A DNA stretch of 64,000 bases, taken from contig JAMPIV010003426.1 of NCBI GenBank assembly GCA_024509875.1, forward strand, positions 148,474-212,473, written 5' to 3'. The translations under genes and the position numbers were made by a program. Within the stretch, counting starts at the first letter, position 1; each line of letters starts with the position of its first letter. The DNA is from Oreohelix idahoensis (taxonomy: Eukaryota; Mollusca; Gastropoda; Stylommatophora; Oreohelicidae). The notes beneath the pieces are model-generated. The model saw only the letters and a list, made by a program, of their open reading frames with translations. It was not told the origin of the DNA and did no database searches. Below are positions 20,865 through 32,749 of this stretch, one piece after another.

Positions 20865-22658
20865 GTCATCGATGATAGGAATAAAATAAATATAGAGGAA
20901 TAGAATTTAACAAGAGTAACGAAACGCCGGTGCCCATTAACAGAAAAACAGATTCTCGCCTCCGTGTTAGACGAGACCTTGTTTGGGCTAGTCGAGTGTG
21001 ACATTCATGTCCCTGACTCCCTAAAAGACCCTTTCTTGGAAATAACGCCCATTTTTAAGAACGCCGACGTCACGAGAGAAGATATTGAGTCTTTCATGCG
21101 GGAATACGCCGACAAACATAAACTTCTGACTACCGCCAGGCGGACGTTGATCGGAAGTTATGTGGGCAAAAAGATTCTGTAGTTATGTGAGACGGACACA
21201 GACAGCCTTTACTTGACCCTTAGCGCGAATAACTTAGCGGACGTTGTTAAGCCTGTGGTTGTTGTTGTTTTGATGAGTTGATGGGTGGAGATCGGGCACT
21301 CAACATCTGATCATTGTTGCCTCTTCTCGTTCCATCTTGGTCTACCCTGTTCAACCTGAAAGTTGGTTATAATTGGGGTATTTAGTATCATTTTATTTAC
21401 TAATTTTGTATTCAATTTAAATAACTGTTGTCTTTTGCAGTTGCTGATTTTTATTTATATTAGTATTTGTCAATTTTTTTTTCTCTTTTGTATTGTTTCT
21501 AGATAACTATTGTCCTTTACACTTGGTTTTAATTTGTATTAGTATTTGTTCTTTTTGAGTTGTTGTCCCTTTTTTTTTAATACCTTGTCTTTCCTTGTCC
21601 TATGAGTAGTTATTTTTTGTTAATGCTTTGTTAGTTCTTGCTGCTTAATTTCTATTTAGTTGGATGATTTTCCTGAAGTTCTAACCTTATATTTTTTCCT
21701 TTGTTTTATTTATATATCTTTTAAGTATTGACTGGGCATCTCTTGGGGCATCTATACTTAAAACCTTATCACCTGTTAAGTCTATATTGTGATTTCTATA
21801 GTAAGTTTTTAATTCAAGCCTTTGTTGTTCATACTTTTTACAGTGGATCAGGTAGTGGTCTATGTCATTCTCTTCCTGACATTCTTGGCAGTGTGGTTCT
21901 TCTACCATGAAGTATGCTGCGCCGAGTCGGAGACGCCACAGTTTTTTGTTCGATGGTATCTTTAATTCTTCTCTGACCTGGCATGTCCTCGTTGGTTCTT
22001 TCAGCAGTTTGAACGCGTGTCTGCCTTTTCTACTTTCCTTCCATGTTGTCTTCCATTCCTCGTTTATAGTTTCCTTCACTTGGCTCTTGATCTCTGACCT
22101 TCCCAGTCCTGGTTTTATATTGTTTTTACTTGTTCTTCCCTTCTTGGCGTTCTGGTCTGCCAACTCGTTGCCAGCTATACCTATGTGTGCTGGAACATGC
22201 GACGCAAATTTTATAGCTCCTACCACCAATGGTTCTCCGCCGAAGTATGTCTCGACCATAGACCCGACTTTGTAGCTAGCGAGGGTAAAACGCGTGCCCT
22301 TTGTCAAAAATGCCGCGAACAAATATTATTCGCCAAACGCACACCGGGCCTTTTTAAATATTAGAATACGAAGGCAGCGGAATGATTTCGCTGTGCAGCA
22401 AGACGTATCACTGTTTTGGGGACTATGACAAAACAACCACCAAAGGACTCAACAAACACCACAACAAAGTAGACAAACACACATTCTTAGAAGTCCTCAA
22501 CACACAACAAGCACAGGGCGGGAAAAAATATTGGTTTCCGTGCACACAAATCCTCCATTTACACCTACGAACAACACCGCAACGCCCTATCTTACTTCTA
22601 CATCAAACGACAGGTATTACACCCCGACAACGTCACCACATCACCCCTCAACATCTAA
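20865..22658 (+). pseudogene. B-family DNA polymerase remnant, right arm, split by a LINE
   Basis: Same gene as 15994-16844. A TAG at 20901-20903 replaces the left arm's TGG. From 20904 the frame runs through VECDIHVPDSLKDPF and PIFKNADVTREDIESF to KKIL and the shared TAG at 21180-21182. It then continues in the same frame to TDTDS (21192-21206, motif C) and about 13 further residues. A LINE fragment at 21254-22196 interrupts it. The gene resumes with the AEVCP-type segment, then ISLCSKTYHCFGDYDK from 22385 and KGLNKHHNKVDK, then a six-A frameshift at 22523-22528. The C-terminus lies in a different frame and ends at TAA, 22656-22658. Motif B is missing, as in the left arm. Confidence 0.7.
21254..22196 (-). 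mobile_element. 5'-truncated I-like LINE inside the polymerase remnant
   Basis: The minus strand starts within an RNase H domain (HVPAHIGIAGNELADQNAKK, carrying the last catalytic aspartate) and runs in one open frame to a stop at 21687. It includes a cysteine-histidine cluster (CQECQEENDIDHYLIHC), and ends with a 3' region and a CAACAACAACAAC tail near 21254-21270. The left arm has the same site without it. No target duplication is visible, and about three bases (GCT) of the target seem lost. The open frame has survived, so the insertion is fairly recent. Confidence 0.85.
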
Positions 22659-23417
22659 ACTGTCTTCCACTCCAACACACAATACATCTCCCTACCCAAA
22701 TACTATATCTCTACAGCCCCAAACACCATATCACACACACAACACCTCTCTATTTCTTACGACGTGACGACAATGTGACGACACATATCCCTCAAGGTCT
22801 GGCCTGGAACTGTACCCCGGTGATATATTATATTTCTTACTGTGATAATGTTACTACTGTAACACCTCCCATCTTCCAATATAAATATGTATATAACAAA
22901 GTATATGTCACTATGTGTTATTTGTCAATTGTACATACTCATGTAATGTTAAAATAAAATACTATATATTTGTACTCCTATATATTACCATATATGCTCC
23001 TATATGTTTTGTTACTACAAAACAGTATTTGAAAAATAAAAATATATTAACTAACATTCATTTTTTGTTACCTAAATATAACTGTTCGTAAAACTGTTGT
23101 AAAATATGTATATAAGTATATGTCTAAATATATCTTCCTATTATCTAAATATAGCATCTAAATATATCGTCTTCTTGTTATGTAAATATATCATCTAAAT
23201 ATAGCCTCTTCCTGTTATCTAAAAGTCTTCTTGTTGTCTAAATATATCGTCTTCTCGTTGTCTAAATATAACGTCTAACTGTTATCCTGTATGTCTACTT
23301 TTTGTATGTCTAAATATATATTGTCTAACTGTTATCTAAATATATCGTCTAACTATTCGTATAACTGTTGTAAAATATATATGTTCTAAATATATGTCTA
23401 TAAATATCGTCTTCTTG

Positions 23418-23816
23418 GTGCTGTTCTTGTGATGGCATCGGGGTCTCTTCTGAGGACATGACCAACCCAGCTCCAGCGTCTGCCAGCTATGATGGTATGC
23501 ATGTCCTCTTGCTTGCTACGAGTAAGCAGATCCTGGTTGGTGATGGTATTCGGCCAAAAGATTCGGTGAATTTTTCTTAGGCATGTTGTGTGAAAAGAGG
23601 ACAATTTTGACATTTCCTTCTCTGTGACTCTCCAGCATTCCGCACCATAGAGAAGCACAGAAAGCATGCAACTCTGGTATAATCTTAATTTTGTGCTTGT
23701 GCTGTATTGGGAGGACTTCCAGATGTTATTTAGGCTAAAGAAGGCTGTTCTTGCCTTATTCATTCTGATGTTGATGTCTTTGCCTGCCCCACCGTCTGGT
23801 GTTACTATGCTTCCTA
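23418..23816 (-). mobile_element. Internal fragment of an RTE-like LINE in the right arm
   Basis: The minus-strand frame carries VTPDGGAGKDINIRMNKA, then LRLYQSCMLSVLLYGAECW, LRKIHRIFWPNTITNQDLL and GRRWSWVGHVLRRDPDAI, the region after the palm of RTE-like reverse transcriptases common in invertebrates. The frame stays open across about 130 codons although both the catalytic core and the 3' end are missing. It is absent from the left arm, whose matching region instead has about 190 more bases of minisatellite. Confidence 0.85.
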
Positions 23817-24414
23817 GTCATGTCTTCCTATTATCGTCTAAATATAACCTCTTCTTGTTATCTAAAAAACTGCCAACTTGCGCCTCCACCGCGCCTGCAC
23901 ATTTTCCTTATATAAAAAGTCACCCCCCGCCATCTTGCGCCTTCATCCCACCTCCAGAATACTACCTAAGTTGGCTATGATATACTAAAAACAACACATA
24001 CAACAACAATAATATATTTCTATATAAAAAGTCGTCCCCTCCTCCTGAGCTCCGCCGGGGCTCCTCCTGACTTTCCTTATATAACACGTCATCCCGCCAT
24101 CTTGCGCCATATATACACTTCTTGTTATCTCAAGTCCGCCATCTTGCGCCTCCACCGCGCCAGCACATTTTCCTTATATAAAAAGTCACCCCTGCCATCT
24201 TGCGCCTTCATCCCACCTCCAGAATACTACCTAAGTTGGCTATGATATACTAAAAACAACACATACAACAACAATAATATATTACTATCTAAAAAGTCAT
24301 CCCCTCCTCCTGAGCTCCACCGCGCCTGCACATTTTCCTTATATAAAAAGTCACCCAGCCATTTTGCGCCATATAACCTCTTCTTGTTATCTCAAGTCCG
24401 CCATCTTGAACCTC

Positions 24415-24655
24415 CACATTTTCCTATATAAAAAGTCACGCGCCACCACAAAGCGCCACCACATTTTCCTTATATAAAAAGTCACGCACCACCACCGCGC
24501 GCCACCACATTTTCCTTATATAAAAGTCACGCGCCACCACAGCGTGCCACCATATTTTCCTTATATAAAAGTCACGCACCACCACAGCGCGCCACCACAT
24601 TTTCCTTATATAAAAGTCACGCGCCACCACAGCGCGCCACCTGAAAATGCCTCGT
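24415..24655 (-). repeat. 45-bp terminal tandem array, right
   Basis: Mirror of the left array: repeated CCTTATATAAAAGTCACGCGCC units with the same period. The last unit joins the outer edge CAGGTGGCGCGC/GCGCGCCACCTG. Confidence 0.9.
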
Positions 24656-24671
24656 TTCCAACATCCCCTAC

Positions 24672-25578
24672 TACTAACAATCTATCAGGATTTGTAGCCT
24701 TTCATATTGGTCATTATATCTTTCATTTTTTTTTCATGTCAGAAATTATTTAAACCAGTAGAGTTAAGATGACCTATAAATTAAGCAGCTACCCAAATGT
24801 GCAAGTATAATAAGACTAACTTTTATATGCCCAGAACATGCTATCATCATTTCTCTGTTTCATCCTTATGGAACATTGATCCACCAATGAAGCTGATCCT
24901 CTTGCAAGAAGCCTACATCAAAGCTTTCACCTGCTCATTGAGTGATAGTTTATGTAACTATTAGTTTGACATGATGAGTTCGCCATTCACATGGACATCA
25001 AATTAGTTGCCTCCTACAACATTCATCAGGGCACAGTAGAGCCTACTCTGGAGCGTACTTATGGAACAGCCTTCCACACCACCTAACAAGCCTACCTACA
25101 CAATAATCATTTAATTACGCACTTTTCAAACACTTCATCAACACTGATTATCTACCCCCATAGAAACAGCATTTGTCTGTCAACATCTCATCCATAGGTC
25201 AACATTTCTTTTACTCCTCCGCTCGTTTTATTGTGTGAATAATTTGTTTTATATCGATGTTATGTTATTATATTCCCTTTAAAATATTATTATATAATAT
25301 AATGTATGTGAGAGTGTACCCGCATACCACTGTACTTTAGAAATTTGAATCGTGAGAATGTACCCACAGACCACTGTACTTTAGAAATGTGAATGTTTTC
25401 GTTTGCTTATATGGGATGATGTATATGAGAATAAGCAGATATACATAATAATCTTTTGTTTAAACTGCTCAAAGACTTTACCTGAAGTGCGTAAGAAAGT
25501 GTTATGATTATTGTTATTTCATTTTCCACCAAGAATGTATGGATATAAACGAGAATGTGTTTATGTAATTTTTGTATT
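24672..25578. other. Non-coding stretch with a small LINE relic
   Basis: AT-rich DNA between the inverted repeat and the gypsy element. One LINE-like relic at 25040-25160 is listed separately. The last five bases, GTATT (25574-25578), are the target duplication of the gypsy element. Confidence 0.6.
25040..25160 (+). pseudogene. CR1/L2-like LINE C-terminal relic
   Basis: One frame reads SGAYLWNSLPHHLTSLPTQ, a stop, then FNYALFKHFI. The pattern LWNSLP followed by F...LK typifies the C-terminus of CR1, L2 and jockey-like LINE proteins. Short and degraded, with no flanking element visible. Confidence 0.5.
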
Positions 25579-27988
25579 TGTAGCGGGAGGTTATTAAAAT
25601 TATTTATTTAGGTAAGAATATGGTTGGTAGATGAATAACCAGGTATCTCATATGCTACCAGAATAGTATGCCAGTAAAGAGTTCTGGTCTTACCAATACT
25701 ACCCCAGTCTTAGAAATAAGCTCTGGTATATTGATATCATAGGAATAGTCAGACTGTGAAAACCCTGGCCAGTTGGTAAGAAGTTGTACCAGGATTTAAG
25801 GTGTCTCCTCCCTGTGACTATCTTATGATTACTAAATGTCTAGGGGATAAATAAAATGAACATTCACTTTAACCACAAATGTAAGAAGTGAATAATTCCT
25901 CAGGTACAATTAAAATATTTTAATATGTACACTAATATTCTATTTCTGCTAGTTGGAAAATAGCATTAAAATATTAAAAAAAAATATTCACACCATTACT
26001 ATTATTGTCTGCTTAGACTTCAAGATCTTGAATAATAAAGTTACTGAACTGGAATCACTTTTACTGTATCATTGTTGTTAGTCCTCTGACTTTACACATT
26101 ACGGTCATCATGTGACTGAAGTGTATAATGATTTGAATCCACTATCGCTGTTGTTTCATATATATTGGTAGTCAGTGTCATAACTAGACACTTATCTGTG
26201 ACTCGTGATCCTGCTGACACGGACTGTCTGTTGTACATATATCAGTATTGGTAGACCCAGCCTGGGGATGCCAATGACCAGTTGAAGTTCACTCGTTGGG
26301 GTCCTGCACTCTTGTGGGATTGTCTCTGATGAACAACACAGGCTTCTGATACTGGACAGTCTGGTTTGAGTTATTTCATGGAACCTGAAACATCATTTCA
26401 GCCTTGGCTAGTATCTGGCTAGACTTGTAGCTGACTAGCACAGATGTCAGACCCGCCAGTCATCAGATGTCACCGTTACACAATCATAGTAAGTAAGGAC
26501 CTCATTTCAGTGATACAGAAGTATTAACATTTCAATTAATTGTAACTGACTAGCACAGATGTCAGACTAGTCAGTCATCAGATGTCACAGTTATACAGTC
26601 ATAGCAAATAACATCATTTAAATGATACAGGATTAGTATTTACATTCTCATTAATAATTATCATCTGGTTTATTCCTCTCCTGTACATCCTGTAATTTTT
26701 TATAACTTGATCTTTCCAACTACATCAGGTACAAATTTAAATACTGATGCCACTCTTAGCATCTACACCAAATTAATACACAACTAGATAAAGTGAGTGA
26801 CCAACTGACCAAGCGATCAAGTTGCTTTCTTCGGTAGTACAATTACATAGTTTTGGAATTGAGACCTGGCTGTGGAACACTCCAGTTTACCAGCTGTAAA
26901 TGGGCACTCAAGTGTGCGCTCGAACTAGGGAAGGAAAAGGCAGCGAGGAAGGAGACTGGTCGCCTAACCTCGTAAAAGCGATATCTTCCATGATGACGCT
27001 TCTAACACTTCATTTGCCTATGACAATCTCTGCCATGGGACTGCCTTTCTCTTCGTAAGAGATACAGCAATTAATATGATAGACGTTATCTACATTTGAC
27101 TGTGGGGCTAGTTGTAATTAATCTTTGTACTAGCAACAATCATCCACAATGCACATGTTTAGATCATACTAAAAATAACATTCCATATATAAATGAATAT
27201 ACTACGTGCGTATATTTTGTGAAGTCTATACGAACCTGCAATAACAAAAATTTTTTTATTATACATGATAGTTTCATAATTTCGCTTACCCTCAGACTCC
27301 AGACACTTGACTGAAAAACTTCTGGCGATTCGCTCACAATTCAGATGGTATTAGCGTAGTGGCGATCTCTGCCGTCAGTATGTCTCAAACCTAATTTCAG
27401 TGTGCATCCTTTCAGTTTACGATCCGCTCTTTATAAGACTCTGGCGGACGTATTGGAGAGCACTGACGTCACAGCTATACTCCGGCTGAAATTGCTTTCC
27501 TGAGGCAGAGATTTCCCATGATTTGTGCGTTGTCTGAAACTTTCCCTTGTTCATCCTCGGATTATATATTATCCATACTGTTCCCTCCTATCTTGTTTTA
27601 TACAGCCGATATATTTCTATCTTCCTATCCATGTACTTTCACAATCTGTTAGTTGTTGATTTAAATATTTAGAACAGAAGTGGGTTTATAGGCTTTCAGC
27701 TTAACTGTGAACAGCCGGAATACGCACTGTTCTCCGTAACTGATAACTTCCTACAGTTTTTCCTTACATACAGTTATGCCCAATCCTCTCCTGGAATAAA
27801 ATGTGAAATCCTTTTCACAATAATTTCATTATGCTCCTTTATATCCTTGCCGATTGCCGATTTCTCATTACAATTTGTCGATACATCGCCATTTTGTAAG
27901 CGGCCTGCCCCGTGATAAGCGATCGGTGAATGATCTGTAAAACTATGCGAGGCCGCGTTTACAATGTATTGAAACCAATTTTGCGACA
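25579..27988 (-). repeat. 3' LTR of outer gypsy element
   Basis: About 2.41 kb, starting TGTCGCAAAATTGG at 27988 and ending CA at 25579 on the minus strand. The internal 115-bp tandem duplication is at 26426 and 26541, as in the other LTR, so it predates the insertion. Confidence 0.92.
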
Positions 27989-28068
27989 CTGCTCCCCCAT
28001 ATTTTAAGCTGGATGATATGTAGCTTAACTATTGGGTACAATACAGTTGCAAATCGACCATTCAGAGG

Positions 28069-28362
28069 TCAGTTTTCCTTCCGTCTATCCTGCTCTAGCT
28101 CTGTGGGATTGCGACTGAGGAAATCCGCGCCCACATTCTGTTTTCCAGGAATATATTCAATAGTGAAGGAATATGGCTGAATCAATAATGACCATCTTAG
28201 CAAGCGACTATTTGCATGACGTGATGAGGCTAGAAATGACAGGGGTTGATGATCACACTGGACCACAAATAGCTTGCCATACAAATAGGGTTGAAACTTA
28301 TTGATGGCCCACACCAATGCTAAACATTCTCTCTCTATAATTCCTAACATCCAATTACACAC
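28069..28362 (-). pseudogene. Outer element RNase H, N-terminal half deleted
   Basis: Starts at about the IERECLALVWAINKF motif, the second acidic residue, and continues DHQPLSFL, NSRLLRWSLLIQPY and GKQNVGADFLSRNP, the last aspartate box. The TDAS box with the first aspartate is missing, along with the connection to reverse transcriptase. The deletion junction falls at about 28345-28375. RNase H activity would be lost. Confidence 0.88.
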
Positions 28363-29216
28363 TTTGTTGGACGAGCAGTCAAACCTGCCTCTCTGAGTCT
28401 ATCCAGTAACAGTGATAGTGACTGTAGATGACCCTCGAACGTGTCAGTGGCAATGAGAATGTCATCCATAAAGTTGGTGATGGCTGAGTTTTTCAAGGGC
28501 TCCAGCAATTTCCTCATCATCCTTGAAAATACGCTTGGTGCGTTTTTCAACCCGAATGGTAGCACATTAAATTCGCAGTGTCCATACGAAGTGCTAAAAG
28601 CGAGCATGTGTCGGATCTCTGGTTTGACAGGAATCTGGTAATATCCCTTACTTAAGTCGACCTTAGAGAAATATTTCGCTTTACTGAGCGTCGAGAACAG
28701 CTGATTGGTATCCGGTAATGGATCAGCTTGGGTTTCAGTGATCGCATTCAATTTCCGGTAATCGATACAGAGTCGGGGTTCTCCACTTGGTTTTCTCAAC
28801 AGTACAACACTTGAACTGTAAGGCGATTCTGACTTAGAGATGATGCGTTCTTGCAACAAATAATCAATTTCCTCCTTCAATGCCTGTGCCTTGGCATATG
28901 GAATAGGGTAGGTCTTCATGCAGATCGGGGTCGGATCAATGACCTTCATGTCATATGTCAATAAGTTGGTGCACCCCGGTTTATCGGTTAACACATCTAC
29001 TTGTGTTTTTAGTACCTTTTTAACTTGCTCCCTCTGTTCCTGAGTTAACTGAGTACTAATTTTGACTTGTTCATATGTCTCAGTCGGTTTCAGTGTATAC
29101 TCTATTGAGGTTAGTGGTTCATGCTTCATTTCAGTTGCGATGGCCAGAGTCATCATATGGGCTACCTCAGTTGATGACCTGTCATAATATTTTTTTAACA
29201 GATTGACATGGTACAC
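28344..29216 (-). pseudogene. Outer element reverse transcriptase
   Basis: The frame opens with VNLLKKYY, the last residues of the integrase chromodomain-like tail, and runs into reverse transcriptase: YPIPYAKAQALKEEID, PSGEPRLCIDYRKLN, YFSKVDLSKGYYQIP (motif A aspartate), LPFGLKNAPSVF (motif B) and NFMDDILIA (the catalytic pair). The domain looks complete through RPTKC. It then meets a deletion, because RNase H sequence follows directly where 150 or so residues of connection are expected. Integrase and reverse transcriptase in this order fit the Gmr1-like group. Confidence 0.92.
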
Positions 29217-29266
29217 TTTTTCTTTGCCCTTCTTGTCAATTTTGTAATTAGTCCTAGATAATTTCT

Positions 29267-29467
29267 CTAGTACTTTATATGGACACTGAAACCAATCTGT
29301 TGTTTGTTGTTACTGCTGGGCAATAGAAAAAGCACTTTTTCTCCAACAGCAAGTTCCCTGTCCTTTGCTTTCTTGTTATAGTATTCAGTATGCTTCTTTC
29401 TGGCTCTGCGAAGATTGTCATTAGCCAATTTCCAGCCAGTTTTCAGTCGAGATGTCAACTCATTTAC
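29267..29467 (-). pseudogene. Outer element integrase C-terminal segment
   Basis: On the far side of the inner element the minus strand resumes with YVNELTSRLKTGWKLANDNL and ends at KVLFLLPSSNN, matching the end of the inner element's integrase (ELEVGEKVLVLLPTENN). A stop or frameshift at 29267 separates it from YHVNLLKKYY, which opens the next frame at 29216. Confidence 0.88.
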
Positions 29468-29472
29468 ATACT

Positions 29473-31951
29473 TGTCACGTAGGTTTTGATCATTAAATTG
29501 CCTATAGCGTCTTCCTATTCTTTCACCCGAATTCTTTAATTTTGTTATGTCTCTTTATTTCCTTTTCCTGTATATTTTGCATCCATTCGTTTGCGAAATA
29601 TATTTCTTTTCAAATTCGCAAACTTTACCTGTTTCTTTTCTCAAAACTGAGAATCGCACTAGCATTCTATTACACAGATGTCAGTCGCGCAGGTAGACGT
29701 GAATGTGCGAAAAATTCGTTTCGCTGGACATAGAGCAGACTTTATGTCTACATTTACACCTGTCACGCGCGGGTTTTTCAGCTGAGCGCTCAGGAAAGGC
29801 GTGATTACTGACATCCCTACGACGCAGTACGAGACGGTTGTCTGAGAGTTGCTACTGACACGCGTACATCTCGGTCAGTAGGTGGCAGTTACGACACGCG
29901 TTAAGCTGACGTAAATGTTTGGAGTAGGGGAGATAATTTCGCTTGGCGAAATAAGTTGGGGCCCTTTGTCTGATTTTAAGATATTGGCCCGAGTTTGAAA
30001 CTTTATTTTCATTCTCACTCAGTAACTTCGCAGTAAAGACAGAACTAGCCTTCGTTCGATTTCTAAATAATCTCTGTTAATAGAGATGGCCTTTAGTTTG
30101 GTCGAAGTGGTTTAAGTTCTTAGTACTTCTGTGTTTGAGGTAAATATTATATATAATAGATCTCTAGTATTTTGTGAAGTGATAAAGTGTTTAATCGCCT
30201 ATTTCATTCTAAACTAGTTCTGTGTCCAGAGTGCTTAATTTTTAGTTGGTATTATTTTTCTAGTGACGCATACAGTGGAAAGCAGAATAAATTATATTTC
30301 TAGCGTAACAAACATGTAGCGATGATGAATTTAATTTAACTGCTAACTACTCAGTCGAGTATTTTTTTCTAAACTAACTTATAAATGCTAGATGCGACAT
30401 CATTGAATAGTGACGGAATACGCATGATATTCCTAATTCATGATGATCGAAATTTATATAACTTATTTTTCGGGAAGTTTTAAAATTATAAGCCAAGCGG
30501 TCGGCTTGCTATTTAAAATGTAAGTTATATTGAGTACATAATATGTAAATGATTTATATGTGCTTTTCCTTTTATACAGTGAAATACTGGGGTGACCCGA
30601 ACTTTACCGGCATTTAGTAAAGAGACATATTTGTGAGAAGCATAGACATTTCCTATCTTTAACCACGTGGATTTTTTCTTTGTTTCAAGTAACACTGGTC
30701 TGACAGTGCATATGCCATCAGAGAGAGACAGTAATAGCAATCCCACTAACGGTTTCTAAAGACTAGAAATATATATTGGGCTTTTGAGCCAGTTCATATT
30801 GCTCCACAAATTTAAATGTACATGCTGCCTGGCGGCGAGAAAAATTACAAGAATAACATTAACATTCCGACAGAGATTGTGACTAGTATTGTGGTGACCA
30901 AATATAGTACCTTCCTGAAAGAAGACACCGATCTGACATTCCTTAAATCCTAGAATCCAAAGCTAATGACATTGTGCTCTGCTAACTTTCGTGCCTGGAC
31001 GAATTTTATGCGACTTAATCAGACATTCGAAAAAATTAGAACACCCAAGGAATCGTTCCCTGAGACAGAGAGTTCAGTACGTCTTTTGGAACTGGGGATT
31101 TCTTGGTCGATGACTGCATTTTCGGGTCTGTGTGAAGGTCCTAGAATTATTATGTTCCCAGAGGCAACGAGCAAAGTTGTGAGTATATATGTGAGAGCAT
31201 GGCCATGGCTGAATGAATGAGAGTACACAGGTCTGAGTGTTATTTTACCGGTGTATTATTGTCACCCATTTGCTGTCTTAACTTTTTTTAATCTGCAGAA
31301 TTTGTTACAAATGCTAGAGTTTCTTTTTTCTTAGGCTAAATCAGATTATCCAACTCTGTTCATACATTTACGAGAAGGAAAGAAACCTCTTAGACTCAAC
31401 CCTATGTATCTATAACTCTTTGGGCCATCATCTGTTCTCTTAACGGGGCTGTGGGCTAAACCTAGAGTAAGATTCGAACGGGTTATCATCCTTGTAGCAT
31501 TTTCTTGAATTTTATGACTATTTGTATATGTTTTCCTTGATGTATTTCTTTGGTGTTGTGAGAAGATTTTAAATGATAATTAAAATCTCTCTTGAACTTA
31601 ATAATCGTGTTGGTCAGCTCGTTCTAGAATACATATATCATTGTTATAGTTTTCCCACGTCTGTGTGTTTACCTGTCGTCACGTGTATGTGCGTGCCCGT
31701 GAGAAGATAGAGATTTATGTAATATATATCTGTGGTTTAGACTGTCTGACACTTTAAAAGCGGTCGTAGAAGATAGGTGAGAGAGAGAAGAGTATCTCGA
31801 TTCTCAAAGACAGCCTCTATATCACAGTCTATCATCTCACTTGTGGGAATTCTATTTCATTTTACTAACTCACACTGGGACTCTCACTCATTCCAACCTA
31901 TTCAGAAGGGACCAACCCAAGTCTTAATTCTCCTATCTAAAATCTACGACA
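29473..31951 (+). repeat. 5' LTR of inner gypsy element
   Basis: 2479 bases, from TGTCACGTAGG to CTACGACA. Unusually long for an element with so little coding content. Short frames within it recur in the 3' LTR simply because the LTRs are copies. Confidence 0.94.
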
Positions 31952-32092
31952 AATGGTTGCTCGTTACCGGGAATTGAACCCAAAATCCTAAGACGATACG
32001 ACAAATGTGGTCTCGTCCGACGGATTTTTGAACCTAGAATAGGAAGACGAGTACGACAAATGTGGACTCGTCTATCTGGATTTTGAACTTAA
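31946..32092 (+). promoter_or_regulatory. Primer-binding region with three tandem tRNA-3'-end-like units
   Basis: ACGACAAATG begins at 31946, 31998 and 32053. Each unit continues with a TGG-led segment resembling the complement of a tRNA 3' end. The first is TGGTTGCTCGTTACCGGGA, whose reverse complement ends in CCA and is preceded by a T-loop-like GGTTCAATTCC. The first unit overlaps the LTR end and is placed like a normal primer-binding site, two bases inside. The second (TGGTCTCGTCCGACGG) resembles the outer element's site. Which tRNA is used is not resolved. Confidence 0.6.
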
Positions 32093-32749
32093 GATTCTTT
32101 ATTCTGAAATAGAGTAAGAGTGTGATGTCTTGTGAGTTGTTATATCTTTAAATAATTTATCCCCTAGACTAACGATCTGTTTACGGGCGTGCTGACCACA
32201 CAAACTGATAAGTTTTTTCCACAGCATTAAGAAGCATTATACATTTGGTTTACAGGTTGATTTTGTCGGAATACATGTTAATTAATGATTTTGTAATACT
32301 AAACGCTGGTAAAGTTTTGTGAGTGTATAACATTCACAAGGGTTCTGAAGCAGGAAGGTGTTTGAACTAAAGTTAAGGAGTGCGTTTCGGACTATATGTC
32401 CAGATTAATTGCCTCCCTCACCCTAACTGTCTTCAGGGGTAAACTTGATAGTGGATTTTAAAATTAAGGGATTATTTTTCTCTTTAATTTTTACAATAAT
32501 TATTTTGTTTCCACTGTAGCAACTTATTTTTCAGAAGTAATCTTAACTACCATTTAGTTGGCGTAGTCGTGTTTTGCATTAGGTGCTTTATTGCCGATTA
32601 ATAGCAGCGATAGTTAGATTTTTATTTTGGAGGAGGTATCCCAGGGTTAAGTATATCATCTTTTATTTGGTAGTTTCTCGTAAGTGGTAGGAACCAGTGT
32701 ATCCTTTTTCCTATTTTCTTTCTCCACTAGTCTCAGTTACTGACTTAAT
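32093..32749 (+). other. Untranslated leader of the inner element
   Basis: About 650 bases between the primer-binding region and the gag start, without a recognisable feature. Packaging signals are expected here but cannot be identified by eye. Confidence 0.6.

Larger units (their letters stand above)
20142..24671 (-). repeat. Right arm of the inverted repeat
   Basis: Reverse complement of 14196-18429. Private features: an I-like LINE fragment (21254-22196), an RTE-like fragment (about 23418-23816), a TAG in place of the left arm's TGG at 20901-20903, a three-base TTA insertion near 22616, and deletion of a block of about 595 bases between GGATCCA and TTTAAAG at about 20457. Confidence 0.9.

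Noticed and set aside
21687..22322. A single 211-codon minus-strand protein
   Set aside because: The last third (22197-22322) is antisense to the polymerase remnant. Only 21687-22196 is LINE coding sequence, so the frame is a chance fusion across an insertion junction.
22531..22767. A Pro/Thr/Ser-rich 78-codon frame, with a similar one at 15885-16118
   Set aside because: It is an out-of-frame reading of the polymerase C-terminus. The correct frame is shifted and matches the family ending.
30525..31220. Frames repeated at 37007-37709 that might be an LTR-encoded gene
   Set aside because: The repetition is explained by the two LTR copies. The frames are short, unconserved in start or end, and match no domain.
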